Below, in pieces: positions 1 through 7,123 of a stretch of DNA of 21,492 bases. This DNA is from an uncultured Faecalibacterium sp. (GTDB lineage Bacteria > Bacillota > Clostridia > Oscillospirales > Ruminococcaceae), in the NCBI GenBank assembly GCA_900551435.1, contig URVW01000036.1, positions 1 through 21,492 on the forward strand, written 5' to 3'. Below the pieces are notes generated by a model. It was not told the DNA's origin, made no database searches, and saw only the letters and a list, made by a program, of their open reading frames with translations. Position 1 is the stretch's first letter. Each line of letters begins with the position of its first letter. Position numbers and translations under genes: made by a program.

Positions 1-54
<54 letters not shown>

Positions 55-108
55 ATAAAATCCAAGAAGCGAACCTCTTGGATGGAGTTTTTTGTTGGGA
101 ATTTGATT

Positions 109-200
109 GTCGCAGGACTATCTGACTGGGGGTGTGTTTTGATACCAACCGGGCTCCCAGCTGAGCTAATCCCCCACATATTTGGTTCATGTCCTGCGAC
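109..200 (-). repeat. inverted repeat enclosing a partial tRNA-Ala copy in the tRNA leader
   Basis: GTCGCAGGAC at 109-118 is exactly complementary to GTCCTGCGAC at 191-200. Between these arms, 154-175 repeats exactly the first 22 bases of the tRNA-Ala gene (33-54), including its acceptor 5' strand and the start of the D arm; the sequence then departs. A second nested stem is possible between TGGGGG (start of the copy) and CCCCCA further down the transcript. The whole unit lies between the promoter and the tRNA, so it should be part of the precursor RNA. It could be a tRNA pseudogene, a processing signal or an insertion relic. Confidence 0.6.
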
Positions 201-207
201 GTGAGTG

Positions 208-236
208 ATTATAGCAGAGAATGGGGACGTTGTCAA
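208..236 (-). promoter_or_regulatory. perfect-consensus sigma-A promoter for the tRNA-Ala transcript
   Basis: On the minus strand TTGACA (231-236) and TATAAT (208-213) are separated by exactly 17 bp. Transcription should start near 201 and pass through the tRNA-like leader into tRNA-Ala. A fully consensus promoter is typical of stable RNA genes. Confidence 0.85.
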
Positions 237-257
237 CAACTTTTTTGAAAAATGGGC

Positions 258-292
258 AAAAAAATCCCGGCGGGAAAAACTCCTGCCGGGAT
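258..292 (-). terminator. rho-independent terminator of the thiT unit
   Basis: On the minus strand a GC-rich hairpin (arms at about 265-275 and 281-291, loop GTTTTT) is followed by seven T residues. It begins about 20 bp after the thiT stop codon. Confidence 0.85.
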
Positions 293-312
293 CGAATGCC
301 AAACGGGAAAAA

Positions 313-885
313 TCAGGCCTTTGTATACTGACGGTCGAAGATCTGCGGCGCGACCTTGATGAGCAGGACGGCGGCCACGATCGTGATGAGGGTCTCGGGC
401 AGCATGTAGCTTGCGTTATAGACCAGGCTGTAGGTCCAAGCGCTCAGGCCCTCGTTCAGGTTGCCCCAGACGAGCACGCCGGACAGGAAGCTGCACATGA
501 AACGCAGGAAACCGGCCATGAACGTGCCGAAGGCCACGCCGACCATCCGGTTCTTGAAGGGGCGGGCGAACAGCTCGGCCGTGCCCAGCGCCATAAAGGC
601 TACCAGATAGTCCAGCAGGACTTCGCCGAGGAAGTACAGGAAGGTCGGAGTCGGGGGCGCCCAGAAGCCCAGCAGCATCTGCAGACAGCCGTTGACCAGA
701 CCGGTGAACAGGCCCCACTTGACGCCGTGGCGGAAGGACACCAGCACAAAGGGCAGCATGCTGAGCAGGGTGACGCTGCCGCCGTTGGGCATGGTGAAGA
801 TGCGGATGTTGGACAGCACCGTGCCGATGGCGATCATCAGGGCGCATTCGACCAGAATGCGGGTCTTGGAATAGGTTTTCGACAT
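313..885 (-). CDS. thiT: ThiT-type thiamine transporter substrate-binding (S) component
   Basis: The product has 190 residues, the usual size of an ECF-transporter S component, and appears fully membrane-embedded with about six hydrophobic segments. The stretch GGSVTLLSMLPFVLVSFRHG, then GLFTG and the Trp/Pro-rich FWAPPTP, resembles ThiT, which binds thiamine and uses a shared EcfA/A'/T energising module encoded elsewhere. The start ATG at 885 was chosen over an upstream in-frame one because AGGAG lies about 10 bases before it and the longer form would begin in the leader. A TPP riboswitch immediately upstream independently supports thiamine as substrate. The gene stands alone, with its own promoter and terminator. 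HmpT-like S components are the only close alternative. Confidence 0.9.
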   Translation of the reverse strand: MSKTYSKTRILVECALMIAIGTVLSNIRIFTMPNGGSVTLLSMLPFVLVSFRHGVKWGLFTGLVNGCLQMLLGFWAPPTPTFLYFLGEVLLDYLVAFMALGTAELFARPFKNRMVGVAFGTFMAGFLRFMCSFLSGVLVWGNLNEGLSAWTYSLVYNASYMLPETLITIVAAVLLIKVAPQIFDRQYTKA

Positions 886-973
886 TTTGGATTCGCTCCT
901 CAATATAAATAGTACACAAAAACAAAATGCGTCTGCATTCGACAGCAGACGCATGGGCTTCGTTTGTGAAAAT

Positions 974-1067
974 CAGGGACCTTTCGCAAACTACCTACGC
1001 CGGCATTGCCCGGATCAGGTTCAAGGGTACTCCGCAGGGTGCGGATCTCAGCCTTTCGGCGCCCCTG
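974..1067 (-). ncRNA. TPP riboswitch (THI element)
   Basis: The minus strand carries the conserved thi-box elements in order: GGGGCGCC, GGCTGAGA, ACCCTTGAACCTGATCCGG, CAATGCCGGCGTAGG. Closing arms CAGGG (1063-1067) and CCCTG (974-978) form P1. The aptamer lies about 90 bases upstream of thiT. TPP binding is expected to lower expression of the transporter. No strong terminator is obvious between aptamer and start codon, so control may be at translation initiation. Confidence 0.95.
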
Positions 1068-1085
1068 TTTTTATGTCCGTCTCTC

Positions 1086-1113
1086 AGTATAGCCGTCAAA
1101 TGCCAAAAGTCAA
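1086..1113 (-). promoter_or_regulatory. sigma-A promoter of the TPP riboswitch-thiT unit
   Basis: On the minus strand TTGACT (1108-1113) and TATACT (1086-1091) are 16 bp apart. Transcription should start near 1079, a dozen bases before the riboswitch P1 stem. Confidence 0.75.
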
Positions 1114-1123
1114 GCCCTGAGGA

Positions 1124-1152
1124 GCATATTGCGGCCCTGTGGCTCATAGTTT
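1124..1152 (+). promoter_or_regulatory. candidate sigma-E-type promoter of spoIIID
   Basis: GCATATT (1124-1130) and CATAGTTT (1145-1152) are separated by 14 bp. This matches the known sigma-E pattern, KMATATT then about 14 bp then CATACANT, with two deviations in the -10 box. In Bacillus subtilis spoIIID is transcribed by sigma-E, so the position is biologically expected. No good sigma-A promoter was seen here. Confidence 0.6.
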
Positions 1153-1186
1153 TTAGCAAGGAATCTTGCGGAGGAGGGGACCGGGT

Positions 1187-1435
1187 ATGAAAGTGGAACC
1201 GGAGCAGCGCGCGGCGATCTTGGGCGAGTACATTGCGGAGCACAGCGCGACGGTGCGGGCAGCGGCGCGGGCTTTCGGGTGCAGCAAATCGACGGTGCAC
1301 AAAGATGTTTCGTCGCGGCTGCGAAGGGTGGACCCAAGCCTGTTCGCGCGGGTCCAAGCGGTAATGGCGCGGAACAAGGCCGAACGTCATCTGCGGGGCG
1401 GGGCTGCGACAAAGCGCAAATACAAAGCCAAATAG
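1187..1435 (+). CDS. spoIIID: Stage III sporulation protein D, transcriptional regulator
   Basis: The 82-residue product matches SpoIIID closely along its length: ATVRAAARAFGCSKSTVHKD is the helix-turn-helix, followed by the family's RL...P...V...NKAERHLRGG.AT..KY ending. SpoIIID is a DNA-binding regulator active in the mother cell during sporulation, switching genes between the sigma-E and sigma-K phases. ATG 1187 was chosen because GGAGGAGGGG lies just upstream; an upstream TTG at 1166 would place this ribosome-binding site inside the gene. It appears intact and is preceded by a sigma-E-like promoter. It converges on sigG. Confidence 0.95.
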   Translation: MKVEPEQRAAILGEYIAEHSATVRAAARAFGCSKSTVHKDVSSRLRRVDPSLFARVQAVMARNKAERHLRGGAATKRKYKAK

Positions 1436-1439
1436 CAAA

Positions 1440-1489
1440 AAAGACGGCGCTCCTTCCTTTATTATTAAAGGAAAGGCGTCGTCTTTCTG
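1440..1489. terminator. bidirectional terminator between spoIIID and sigG
   Basis: A long hairpin has arms of about 20 bases (AAGACGGCGCTCCTTCCTTT and its near complement) around ATTATT. A-rich and T-rich tracts lie on both sides, so it can end both convergent transcripts. Confidence 0.75.
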
Positions 1490-1492
1490 CGT

Positions 1493-2260
1493 TCAGCGGC
1501 GGTGGCGGAACTGGTCCAGCGCGGCCTTTTCCAAGCGGCTGACCTGCGCCTGACTGATGCCGATCTCCCGCGCGACCTCCATTTGCGTCTCGCCCTTCAG
1601 ATAGCGAAGCTCCATGATCCGCTTTTCGCGGGGCGTCAGGCTGGCCACCGTCTCGCGGAACTGCAGCCCACTGATCCAGCTGTCCTCGCCGTCCGGGTCC
1701 CGCACCTGATCGATGACGTACATCGCATCGCCGCCGTCGGTGTAGAGCGGTTCCTCAAGGCTGAGCGGTTCTACGACCGATTCCAGCGCGGCGGTGACCT
1801 CCCGGCGGGCCAGACCGGCCTTCTGCGCGATCTCGTCCACGGTCGGCTCCCGGCCAAATTCCTTTTCGAGGGCTTCCCGGGCCTGCATGGCTTTGTAAGC
1901 CGTATCCCGCAGCGAGCGACTGACCCGCAGGGCGTTGTTGTCCCGCAGGAACCGCCGGATCTCCCCGATAATCATCGGAACGCCGTAGGTGGAGAACCGG
2001 ACGTTCTGGCTGGGGTCGAAGTTATCAATGGCCTTGATGAGTCCGATGCACCCGACTTGAAACAGGTCGTCGAGGTTTTCGCCCCGCTGGGCGAACCGCT
2101 GCACGACGCTGAGGACGAGCCGCAGGTTCCCTTCGATCATGCTCTCACGGGCGGCGGCATCTCCTGCGTGCGCCCGGGTCAGAAGCTCATGCTTTTCCTG
2201 CTCGGTGAGGACCGGCAGCTGTGCCGTGTCCATCCCGCAAAGCTCTACTTTGTTGTACAT
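1493..2260 (-). CDS. sigG: RNA polymerase sporulation sigma factor SigG
   Basis: The product has 255 residues, close to the 260 of B. subtilis SigG. It starts with the characteristic NKVELCGMDTAQLPVL and has region 2 (NLRLVLSVVQRFAQRGENLD, DLFQVGCIGLIKAIDNFD, VPMIIGEIRRFLRDNN), region 3 and region 4 (ETQMEVAREIGISQAQVSRL). SigG directs late forespore transcription in sporulating Firmicutes. GGAGGGG lies just before ATG 2260. It follows sigE by 84 bp, in which a sigma-G-like promoter can be read, reproducing the conserved spoIIGA-sigE-sigG order. No frameshift or missing region is visible. Confidence 0.96.
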   Translation of the reverse strand: MYNKVELCGMDTAQLPVLTEQEKHELLTRAHAGDAAARESMIEGNLRLVLSVVQRFAQRGENLDDLFQVGCIGLIKAIDNFDPSQNVRFSTYGVPMIIGEIRRFLRDNNALRVSRSLRDTAYKAMQAREALEKEFGREPTVDEIAQKAGLARREVTAALESVVEPLSLEEPLYTDGGDAMYVIDQVRDPDGEDSWISGLQFRETVASLTPREKRIMELRYLKGETQMEVAREIGISQAQVSRLEKAALDQFRHRR

Positions 2261-2294
2261 CCGCGCCCCTCCGGTTTCGTTTGAACGTTACCGG

Positions 2295-2324
2295 AAGTAT
2301 GGGGCGCAGGGGTGCGGATGATGC
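2295..2324 (-). promoter_or_regulatory. candidate forespore (sigma-F/G-type) promoter of sigG
   Basis: On the minus strand GCATC (2320-2324) and CATACTT (2295-2301) are 18 bp apart, resembling the sigma-G pattern GHATR and CATWHTA with one or two mismatches. It lies 35 bp upstream of the sigG start. In other species sigG is transcribed by sigma-F and by itself. The motifs are short, so chance is possible. Confidence 0.4.
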
Positions 2325-2344
2325 GTAGAAAAAACAGGAAAGTT

Positions 2345-3040
2345 TCAGTCCTCCAGCTTTTTCTTCAGCTCCCGGATGATCCGCTTTTCCAGCCGGGAGA
2401 TGTAGCTCTGGCTGATGCCGAGGGCGTCGGCGGCTTCTTTCTGGGTGCGCTCCACGCCGTCCACCAGCCCGAAGCGCAGCTCCATGATCTGCCGTTCCCG
2501 CGGCGAGAGCAGCTCGACCGAGCGGCGGAGCGTGGCCCGCTCAGCGTTTTGTTCCAGCCGCTGGCTGACCAGATTTTCGTCGCTGCCAAGGATGTCGGAG
2601 AGCAACAGCTCGTTGCCGTCGCCGTCCACATTCAGCGGCTCGTCGATGCTGGCTTCCTGCCGGCGGTTGGAACTTTTTCGTAAGTACATCAAAATTTCGT
2701 TCCCGATACACCGGCTGGCATAGGTGGCAAGCTTGATGTTCCGTTCCGGTGTGAAGGTGTTGACAGCCTTGATGAGTCCAATGGTCCCAATGGAGATCAT
2801 GTCCTCCGAGGGGACGCCGCTGCTCTCGTATTTTTTGGCGAGGTAGACCACCAGCCGCAGATTGTGGGTGATAAGCTCATCCCGCGCGGCAGGGTCGCCC
2901 GCCATCATCTGGGCGAGAAGAGCCTTTTCCTGTTCGGGTGTCAGCGGGGGCGGCAGACTGGGTGCGCCCGCGATGTAATGGGCTGCGCTGGGGCAGACGA
3001 GCCGGAGCCAGAGCCGCCGGAAAAATGAGAGGATATTCAT
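2345..3040 (-). CDS. sigE: RNA polymerase sporulation sigma factor SigE (pro-form)
   Basis: The 231-residue product has the SigE signature segments NLRLVVYLAKKYESSG, ISIGTIGLIKAVNTF, LATYASRCIGNEILMYLRKS, then DEPLNVDGDGNELLLSDILG and region 4 QKEAADALGISQSYISRLEK. The N terminus keeps a basic, hydrophobic pro-sequence (FFRRLWLRLV) before YIAGAPSLPPPL, corresponding to the region removed by SpoIIGA in B. subtilis. ATG 3040 has AAAGGAG about 8 bases upstream, and the start overlaps the spoIIGA stop as ATGA, implying translational coupling. The same frame stays open far upstream, but only because of GC-rich coding DNA in the other frame. Confidence 0.96.
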   Translation of the reverse strand: MNILSFFRRLWLRLVCPSAAHYIAGAPSLPPPLTPEQEKALLAQMMAGDPAARDELITHNLRLVVYLAKKYESSGVPSEDMISIGTIGLIKAVNTFTPERNIKLATYASRCIGNEILMYLRKSSNRRQEASIDEPLNVDGDGNELLLSDILGSDENLVSQRLEQNAERATLRRSVELLSPRERQIMELRFGLVDGVERTQKEAADALGISQSYISRLEKRIIRELKKKLED

Positions 3041-3876
3041 GAAGTGCTCCTTTCGAACTGAGAGGGTTCCAGCCGGGAAACGACCGCTTCTCCGGCCAAG
3101 ATGTCCCAGCCCTCCGGCGGGGGCGGGAGGTCGCAGAACGCGGCATAGACCGCATGACCGGACAGCTTGGCGGGAACGGCGGGCAGGACACAGTGTCCCG
3201 CGATGGTCGAGCAGGGAACGAGCCGCACCCGGGCTTCCGGCGGCGGAAGGGACGCTGTACCGGAAAAATGATCGGCAAGATAGTGCTCCAAGGTGGGCGG
3301 GAGCTTCCCGCGCACCGCTGCCAATCGCACCAGAACGACGTCCCGCCCGGAAAGCGGCTCCTGCACCGAGAAACCCGTGTCGCAAAAGGCGCGCAGAGGA
3401 ATGGAGGTTTCCCCTAATGTAAGCTCGGCTGAAAAGCAGGGGCGGTTCTGCCGCCCGAAAACGCGCAGGATGCCCTGCACGGCCAGATACACCCCGCCCG
3501 CGCAGAGGAGCAGCAGCCCCGGCGAAAGGGGAAGGTAGACGCTGAAATTGTTCGTCTGCGCCCCGGGAAGGAGCAGCGCGCCGGTCAGCGCAAGGTGGAG
3601 CGCCCAGAACCACGCCAGCAGCCGCAGGAAGCACCGCTTTCCCGGCCACGGATACGCCGCCGCGACGATCCCCGCCCCGGTGGCCAGCTGATACACCAGC
3701 GAGAGCGGCCATGGCAGCTCCGGGGCCAATAAAATAAAGGAAGCCGCCGCCCCCATAAACGCCCCCGCAAGGATGCGCGGCCCGTGCGCGTCGATGCCGC
3801 ACAAAAGCCCGCTGCCCAGCAGAAACAGTGCAGAAGTGACAAAGTTGACCAGAAACAGAACATCGAGGTAGACCAC
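3037..3876 (-). CDS. spoIIGA: Sigma-E processing peptidase SpoIIGA
   Basis: The 279-residue product begins VYLDVLFLVNF, as in SpoIIGA, and has about five membrane segments up to residue ~135. A soluble aspartic-protease-like domain follows, whose catalytic motif is CDTGFSVQEPLSGRDVV with Asp166. SpoIIGA cleaves pro-sigma-E in the mother-cell septal membrane. Its gene directly precedes and overlaps its substrate gene sigE by four bases. The start is read as GTG 3876; a G-rich Shine-Dalgarno (AAAGGGGG) lies about 17 bases upstream, somewhat far, so the exact start is uncertain. Family proteins usually have DTGN at the active site; here it is DTGF, which is worth noting. Confidence 0.92.
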   Translation of the reverse strand: MVYLDVLFLVNFVTSALFLLGSGLLCGIDAHGPRILAGAFMGAAASFILLAPELPWPLSLVYQLATGAGIVAAAYPWPGKRCFLRLLAWFWALHLALTGALLLPGAQTNNFSVYLPLSPGLLLLCAGGVYLAVQGILRVFGRQNRPCFSAELTLGETSIPLRAFCDTGFSVQEPLSGRDVVLVRLAAVRGKLPPTLEHYLADHFSGTASLPPPEARVRLVPCSTIAGHCVLPAVPAKLSGHAVYAAFCDLPPPPEGWDILAGEAVVSRLEPSQFERSTS

Positions 3877-4002
3877 CGTTTTGATATGCGCCGCCCCCTT
3901 TCTTTCTAGGGTACACCGCCCCGGCGGGGAAGTTTGTGGAAACCGGGGAGATGCTCCGGCGCGAATTTTTTGGGAGGTTTTTCATAAATTTTCAAAAAAG
4001 GC

Positions 4003-4031
4003 TTGCAAATGAAAGGGAAAAGAGGTATAAT
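4003..4031 (+). promoter_or_regulatory. sigma-A promoter of tRNA-Asn
   Basis: TTGCAA (4003-4008) and TATAAT (4026-4031) are 17 bp apart, 46 bases before the tRNA. The same AT-rich stretch read on the minus strand may hold a weak promoter for spoIIGA (TTGCAA-16-TATGAA), but this is uncertain. Confidence 0.8.
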
Positions 4032-4077
4032 TCTACTCGCAGCAGCTTTTACCGCTGTAAAGCTCTGAAATGAAGAT

Positions 4078-4154
4078 GCCTTTTTAGCTCAGTCGGTTAG
4101 AGCACCTGACTGTTAATCAGGGTGTCGCCTGTTCGAGTCAGGCAAGAGGCGCCA
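4078..4154 (+). tRNA. tRNA-Asn(GTT)
   Basis: A complete 77-base cloverleaf: acceptor GCCTTTT paired with AAGAGGC, D arm GCTC...GAGC, anticodon arm CTGAC-TGTTAAT-CAG with anticodon GTT, T arm GCCTG-TTCGAGT-CAGGC, discriminator G and an encoded CCA. It is transcribed alone, with its own promoter and terminator. Confidence 0.97.
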
Positions 4155-4156
4155 TC

Positions 4157-4187
4157 AAGCGGCGGGCCGTTGGCTCGCCGCTTTTTT
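4157..4187 (+). terminator. rho-independent terminator of tRNA-Asn
   Basis: AAGCGGCG-GGCC-GTT-GGC-TCGCCGCTT forms a strong hairpin followed by a T run, directly after the CCA end of the tRNA. Confidence 0.9.
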
Positions 4188-4265
4188 CGTAAGCTCGTGT
4201 TGTAACCAAACTGTGACTTTTTTCACAAAATCTTCAAAATTAACGCTTTCTTAAAAAATGTCCTC

Positions 4266-4294
4266 TTGAAGATGCTGTCATAATGTGGTATACT
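4266..4294 (+). promoter_or_regulatory. distal extended -10 promoter of the MAM secretion locus
   Basis: TTGAAG (4266-4271) and TATACT (4289-4294) are 17 bp apart, with TGG before the -10 box giving an extended -10 (TGnTATACT). Transcription would start near 4301, about 330 bases before the exporter gene. Confidence 0.8.
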
Positions 4295-4300
4295 GCACCT

Positions 4301-4501
4301 AAGCTTTAGGAAAATCGCTCAAGTTTTTCCAAAGCGTAACTAGATCAAAGGGTAGGCGCTCCCTTCTTTTGATAGCAGCTTGACCTCTGCTTTGCCTTGT
4401 TTCTCCGCAGGGCAGGGCAAAGCAGAGGGCTATGCGCTGCTTTAAGGGAAAGCAGAAACCTTTTTGATGCGTCAAAATCTGCAAAAATTCTGGTGTTTTT
4501 G
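4301..4501 (+). ncRNA. structured 5' leader or small RNA upstream of the exporter
   Basis: Five hairpins follow each other after the distal promoter. H1 is 4303-4335 (GCTTTAGGAAAA against TTTTTCCAAAGC). H2 is 4344-4373. H3 is 4374-4441, with outer AGCAGC/GCTGCT and a 13-bp inner stem CCTCTGCTTTGCC. H4 is 4452-4482. H5 is 4482-4501, CAAAAA/TTTTTG ending in a T-rich strand. No open reading frame of interest is present. It does not match a riboswitch, 6S, SRP or RNase P pattern known to me. It may be a regulatory leader of the transporter or a separate RNA ending near H5, since a second promoter follows. Confidence 0.5.
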
Positions 4502-4522
4502 AGCCGCGCACAAAGATTTCAC

Positions 4523-4551
4523 TTGTGCAAACGGCCTGAGTGTGCTAGAAT
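4523..4551 (+). promoter_or_regulatory. proximal extended -10 promoter of the exporter gene
   Basis: TTGTGC (4523-4528) and TAGAAT (4546-4551) are 17 bp apart with TGC before the -10 box (extended -10). Transcription would start near 4558, 74 bases before the exporter start codon. Confidence 0.65.
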
Positions 4552-4631
4552 ATGGAAGGCAGTTTTGAATATTTCATAGAATAAAGAGATCGTTTCCTTG
4601 GGTTGTCGGTCTCTTGTAAAGGAAACATCGT

Positions 4632-7016
4632 ATGCGTTATACCTATGTGCGGCAGCACGACACGACCGACTGTGCAGCTGCCAGTCTCGCAATGGTGTGC
4701 CTCCATTACAAAAAGGAAATCACCATCACGCGGCTGCGCGATATGATGGGGACCGACATGAAGGGCACGAACCTCATTGGCCTTCAGAAAGCGGCCAATG
4801 AGCTGGGGTTCAACACGGCAGCTGTCCGTGTGGACCGCGAAAACTTTTTAAGCGATTTCACACTTCCCTGCATTGCGCAGGTCATCACCGATCAGGGTCT
4901 GGCCCACTTTGTGGTCATCTTCAAAAAGACGACCATCAAGGACGATGATGCCCGTCGCAAGCATGTGTTGAAAGAAGAAGAACTCAAGGCGGATAAATCG
5001 AAAAAGTACAAGTGCAAGGATTACGTCGTCATCGGCGACCCTGCCAAGGACTTGAAGAAGATCTCCATCGACGAGTTCTATAAAAACTTTACCGGCGTTC
5101 TGCTCCTGATGAACCCCACGGCGGAGTTCAAAGGCGGTTCAGCGAAAAAGCCCGGGACCAGCGTCAATGGCACAGCCAAAGACGCGAACGGTAAAGACGA
5201 AAAGAGCGCCAAGGGCAGCATGTTCAAGCGGTATCTGGACCTGCTTCTGCCGCAGAAAAAGCTCTTTGTCTATGCTATCCTCAGTTCGGTGATCCTCACG
5301 GCCATCGGAATCGTCTCTACAGTGTTCAACAAAGCGCTGATGGACGAGGTCCTGCCGTATGGATTGAAGAGCTTATTGGTCTCCCTGATCATCGTATTCA
5401 GTGTGGTCAACTTGACCAGCACCCTGCTCGGCACGGTGCGCGAATGGATCCTGATCTTCTTATCAATCAAGATCGATATCCCGCTGATGCTTGGATACTT
5501 CGAGCATGTTTACAAACTGCCCATGAAGTTCTTTGCAACACGAAAGACCGGTGAGATCACCACCCGCTACTCGGACGCAAGCACCATCAAGTCCGTGTTC
5601 ACCAACATTGCATTGAGCATTGTGATGGACATCGTGATGGCGGTGGGTGTCGGCATCGTCCTGTTCCGGATGAATTCTTCGCTGTTCTCCATCACACTGT
5701 TCAGCACAGTGCTGAGTCTGCTCCTTGTCATCATCTTCAAGCAGCCGTATAAGCGGATCAATGAAGAGACGATGCAGCAGTCGGCTGTTCTGAACAGTCA
5801 GATGATCGAGAGTCTGCGCGGCATTGAGACGATCAAGTGCAATGCTTGCGAAGACCGTGAACTGGAAGCTCTTGAGCGTGAATACATCAAGAGCCTGAAG
5901 ATCAGTCTCCGGTCCAGCAAGATCAGCACGGGCCAGTCTCTCGTGTCCGCTGTTATCTCCACGGTCCTGAACATGGTCACAACTTATGTCGGTATCATGC
6001 AGGTTCTGAACGGAGAACTGACGCTGGGCGGCTATATGGCGTTCAGCACCCTTTCCAGCTATTTTACCTCCCCGGTGAGCGATCTGATCAGCATGCAGAT
6101 GTCGATTCAGGAAGCACAGATCTCCATGAAGCGTCTGACTGAGATCATGGACTACGAGTCCGAACAGGCAGACGATGAGGAGCGCACCGAAATGGAGCGG
6201 ATGGAAGGCGACATCGAGTTCAAAGATGTCACGTTCCGTTACGGCAACCGCACCCCGGCTCTGAACCACATCTCCTTCACCATCCCGCAGGGAAAGAAGG
6301 TTGCACTGGTCGGCAGCAGCGGCAGCGGCAAGTCTACCATTACCAAACTCCTGCTCAAATATTACGAGCCGGAGAGCGGTGAGATTGATGTGAATGGTGT
6401 CAACCTTGATGAGTACACCAATGCATCCGTCCGCCGTGCCATCTCTTACGTCCCGCAGAATGTCGAGCTGTTCAGCAAGACTCTGTTCGAAAATATCCGG
6501 ATCTCGCGCCCGGAAGCGACCTTGGATGAAGTCAAGGCCGCAGCGAAAAAGGCAGATGCGCATGAGTTCATCCGCAAGCTGCCCCTGCAGTACAACACCT
6601 ATCTGGAAGAGGCTGGCAACGGCTTGTCCGGCGGTGAAAAGCAGCGTATCGCGCTGGCGCGTGCATTCCTGAAGGATTCGGACCTCTACATTCTGGACGA
6701 ATCGACCAGCAGCTTGGACTTTGGCACAGAGAATACCATTTTTGATATGATCTACAACCAGCTGGCTGATAAGTCGATGCTCATTGTGGCCCACCGCCTT
6801 TCCACTGTCCGTGATTGTGACCAGATCTTGGTCATGGACCATGGCGAGATCGTGGAGCGCGGTACGCACGATGAATTGCTGGCGAAGCAGGGCAAGTATT
6901 ACGAGCTTTGGAATCTCCAGCAGGGTATCTTCCGCCGTAAGAAGGAAGCCCCCAAGCCCGTGGCGAATGCCGCAGTTGTCGAAGAGGATGACGACGGCGA
7001 GGCCATTACTTATTAA
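4632..7016 (+). CDS. Peptidase-containing ABC transporter (C39 PCAT) for MAM
   Basis: The 794-residue product is a typical PCAT. Residues 1-160 form a C39 cysteine peptidase with QHDTTDC (Cys14), AHFVVI (His92) and VIGDP (Asp136). A charged linker (~165-195) leads into an ABC membrane domain with about six helices (~205-480). The ATPase follows, with GSSGSGKST at 561-569, LSGGEKQ at 665-671, LYILDE at 685-690 and His721 in AHRLSTV. Such transporters cut the double-glycine leader of a peptide substrate and export the rest using ATP. The next gene encodes exactly such a substrate. Unusual points are a Lys/Asp-rich insertion (~98-130) between the catalytic His and Asp, and an acidic tail. AAAGGAAAC precedes ATG 4632. 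Confidence 0.96.
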   Translation: MRYTYVRQHDTTDCAAASLAMVCLHYKKEITITRLRDMMGTDMKGTNLIGLQKAANELGFNTAAVRVDRENFLSDFTLPCIAQVITDQGLAHFVVIFKKTTIKDDDARRKHVLKEEELKADKSKKYKCKDYVVIGDPAKDLKKISIDEFYKNFTGVLLLMNPTAEFKGGSAKKPGTSVNGTAKDANGKDEKSAKGSMFKRYLDLLLPQKKLFVYAILSSVILTAIGIVSTVFNKALMDEVLPYGLKSLLVSLIIVFSVVNLTSTLLGTVREWILIFLSIKIDIPLMLGYFEHVYKLPMKFFATRKTGEITTRYSDASTIKSVFTNIALSIVMDIVMAVGVGIVLFRMNSSLFSITLFSTVLSLLLVIIFKQPYKRINEETMQQSAVLNSQMIESLRGIETIKCNACEDRELEALEREYIKSLKISLRSSKISTGQSLVSAVISTVLNMVTTYVGIMQVLNGELTLGGYMAFSTLSSYFTSPVSDLISMQMSIQEAQISMKRLTEIMDYESEQADDEERTEMERMEGDIEFKDVTFRYGNRTPALNHISFTIPQGKKVALVGSSGSGKSTITKLLLKYYEPESGEIDVNGVNLDEYTNASVRRAISYVPQNVELFSKTLFENIRISRPEATLDEVKAAAKKADAHEFIRKLPLQYNTYLEEAGNGLSGGEKQRIALARAFLKDSDLYILDESTSSLDFGTENTIFDMIYNQLADKSMLIVAHRLSTVRDCDQILVMDHGEIVERGTHDELLAKQGKYYELWNLQQGIFRRKKEAPKPVANAAVVEEDDDGEAITY

Positions 7017-7021
7017 GTTGC

Positions 7022-7085
7022 AATCGAGTGCGCACTCGATTACATAAAAATGACTTTTGGATGGTTGCGCAGCCAGAAAAAAGTC
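7022..7085 (+). promoter_or_regulatory. two hairpins between exporter and MAM genes
   Basis: Five bases after the exporter stop codon, 7022-7041 is a perfect 20-bp palindrome (AATCGAGTGCGCACTCGATT). It is followed by a second imperfect hairpin at 7052-7085 (GACTTTT against AAAAAGTC with an inner GGTTGCGCAGCC). Neither has a T run, so they are not typical terminators on the plus strand. They may mark an RNA processing site that lets MAM mRNA outlast transporter mRNA. No convincing sigma-A promoter was found in this gap. Confidence 0.5.
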
Positions 7086-7123
7086 TCAAATTCGATTCAA
7101 TCATTTGAAGGGAGTAATTCATT

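Noticed and set aside
3041..3985. Long N-terminal extension of the sigE frame
   Set aside because: The sequence before ATG 3040 is Ala/Gly/Arg-rich and is the out-of-frame reading of spoIIGA. The sigE start has a ribosome-binding site and a SigE-like N terminus.
5463..6869. 468-residue minus-strand frame opposite the exporter
   Set aside because: It is the antisense of the transporter's membrane and ATPase domains and has no recognisable motif.
7042..7123. Dedicated sigma-A promoter for MAM (e.g. TTGCGC at 7065)
   Set aside because: The matching -10 positions (AAATTC) are poor; no pair of boxes with acceptable spacing was found.
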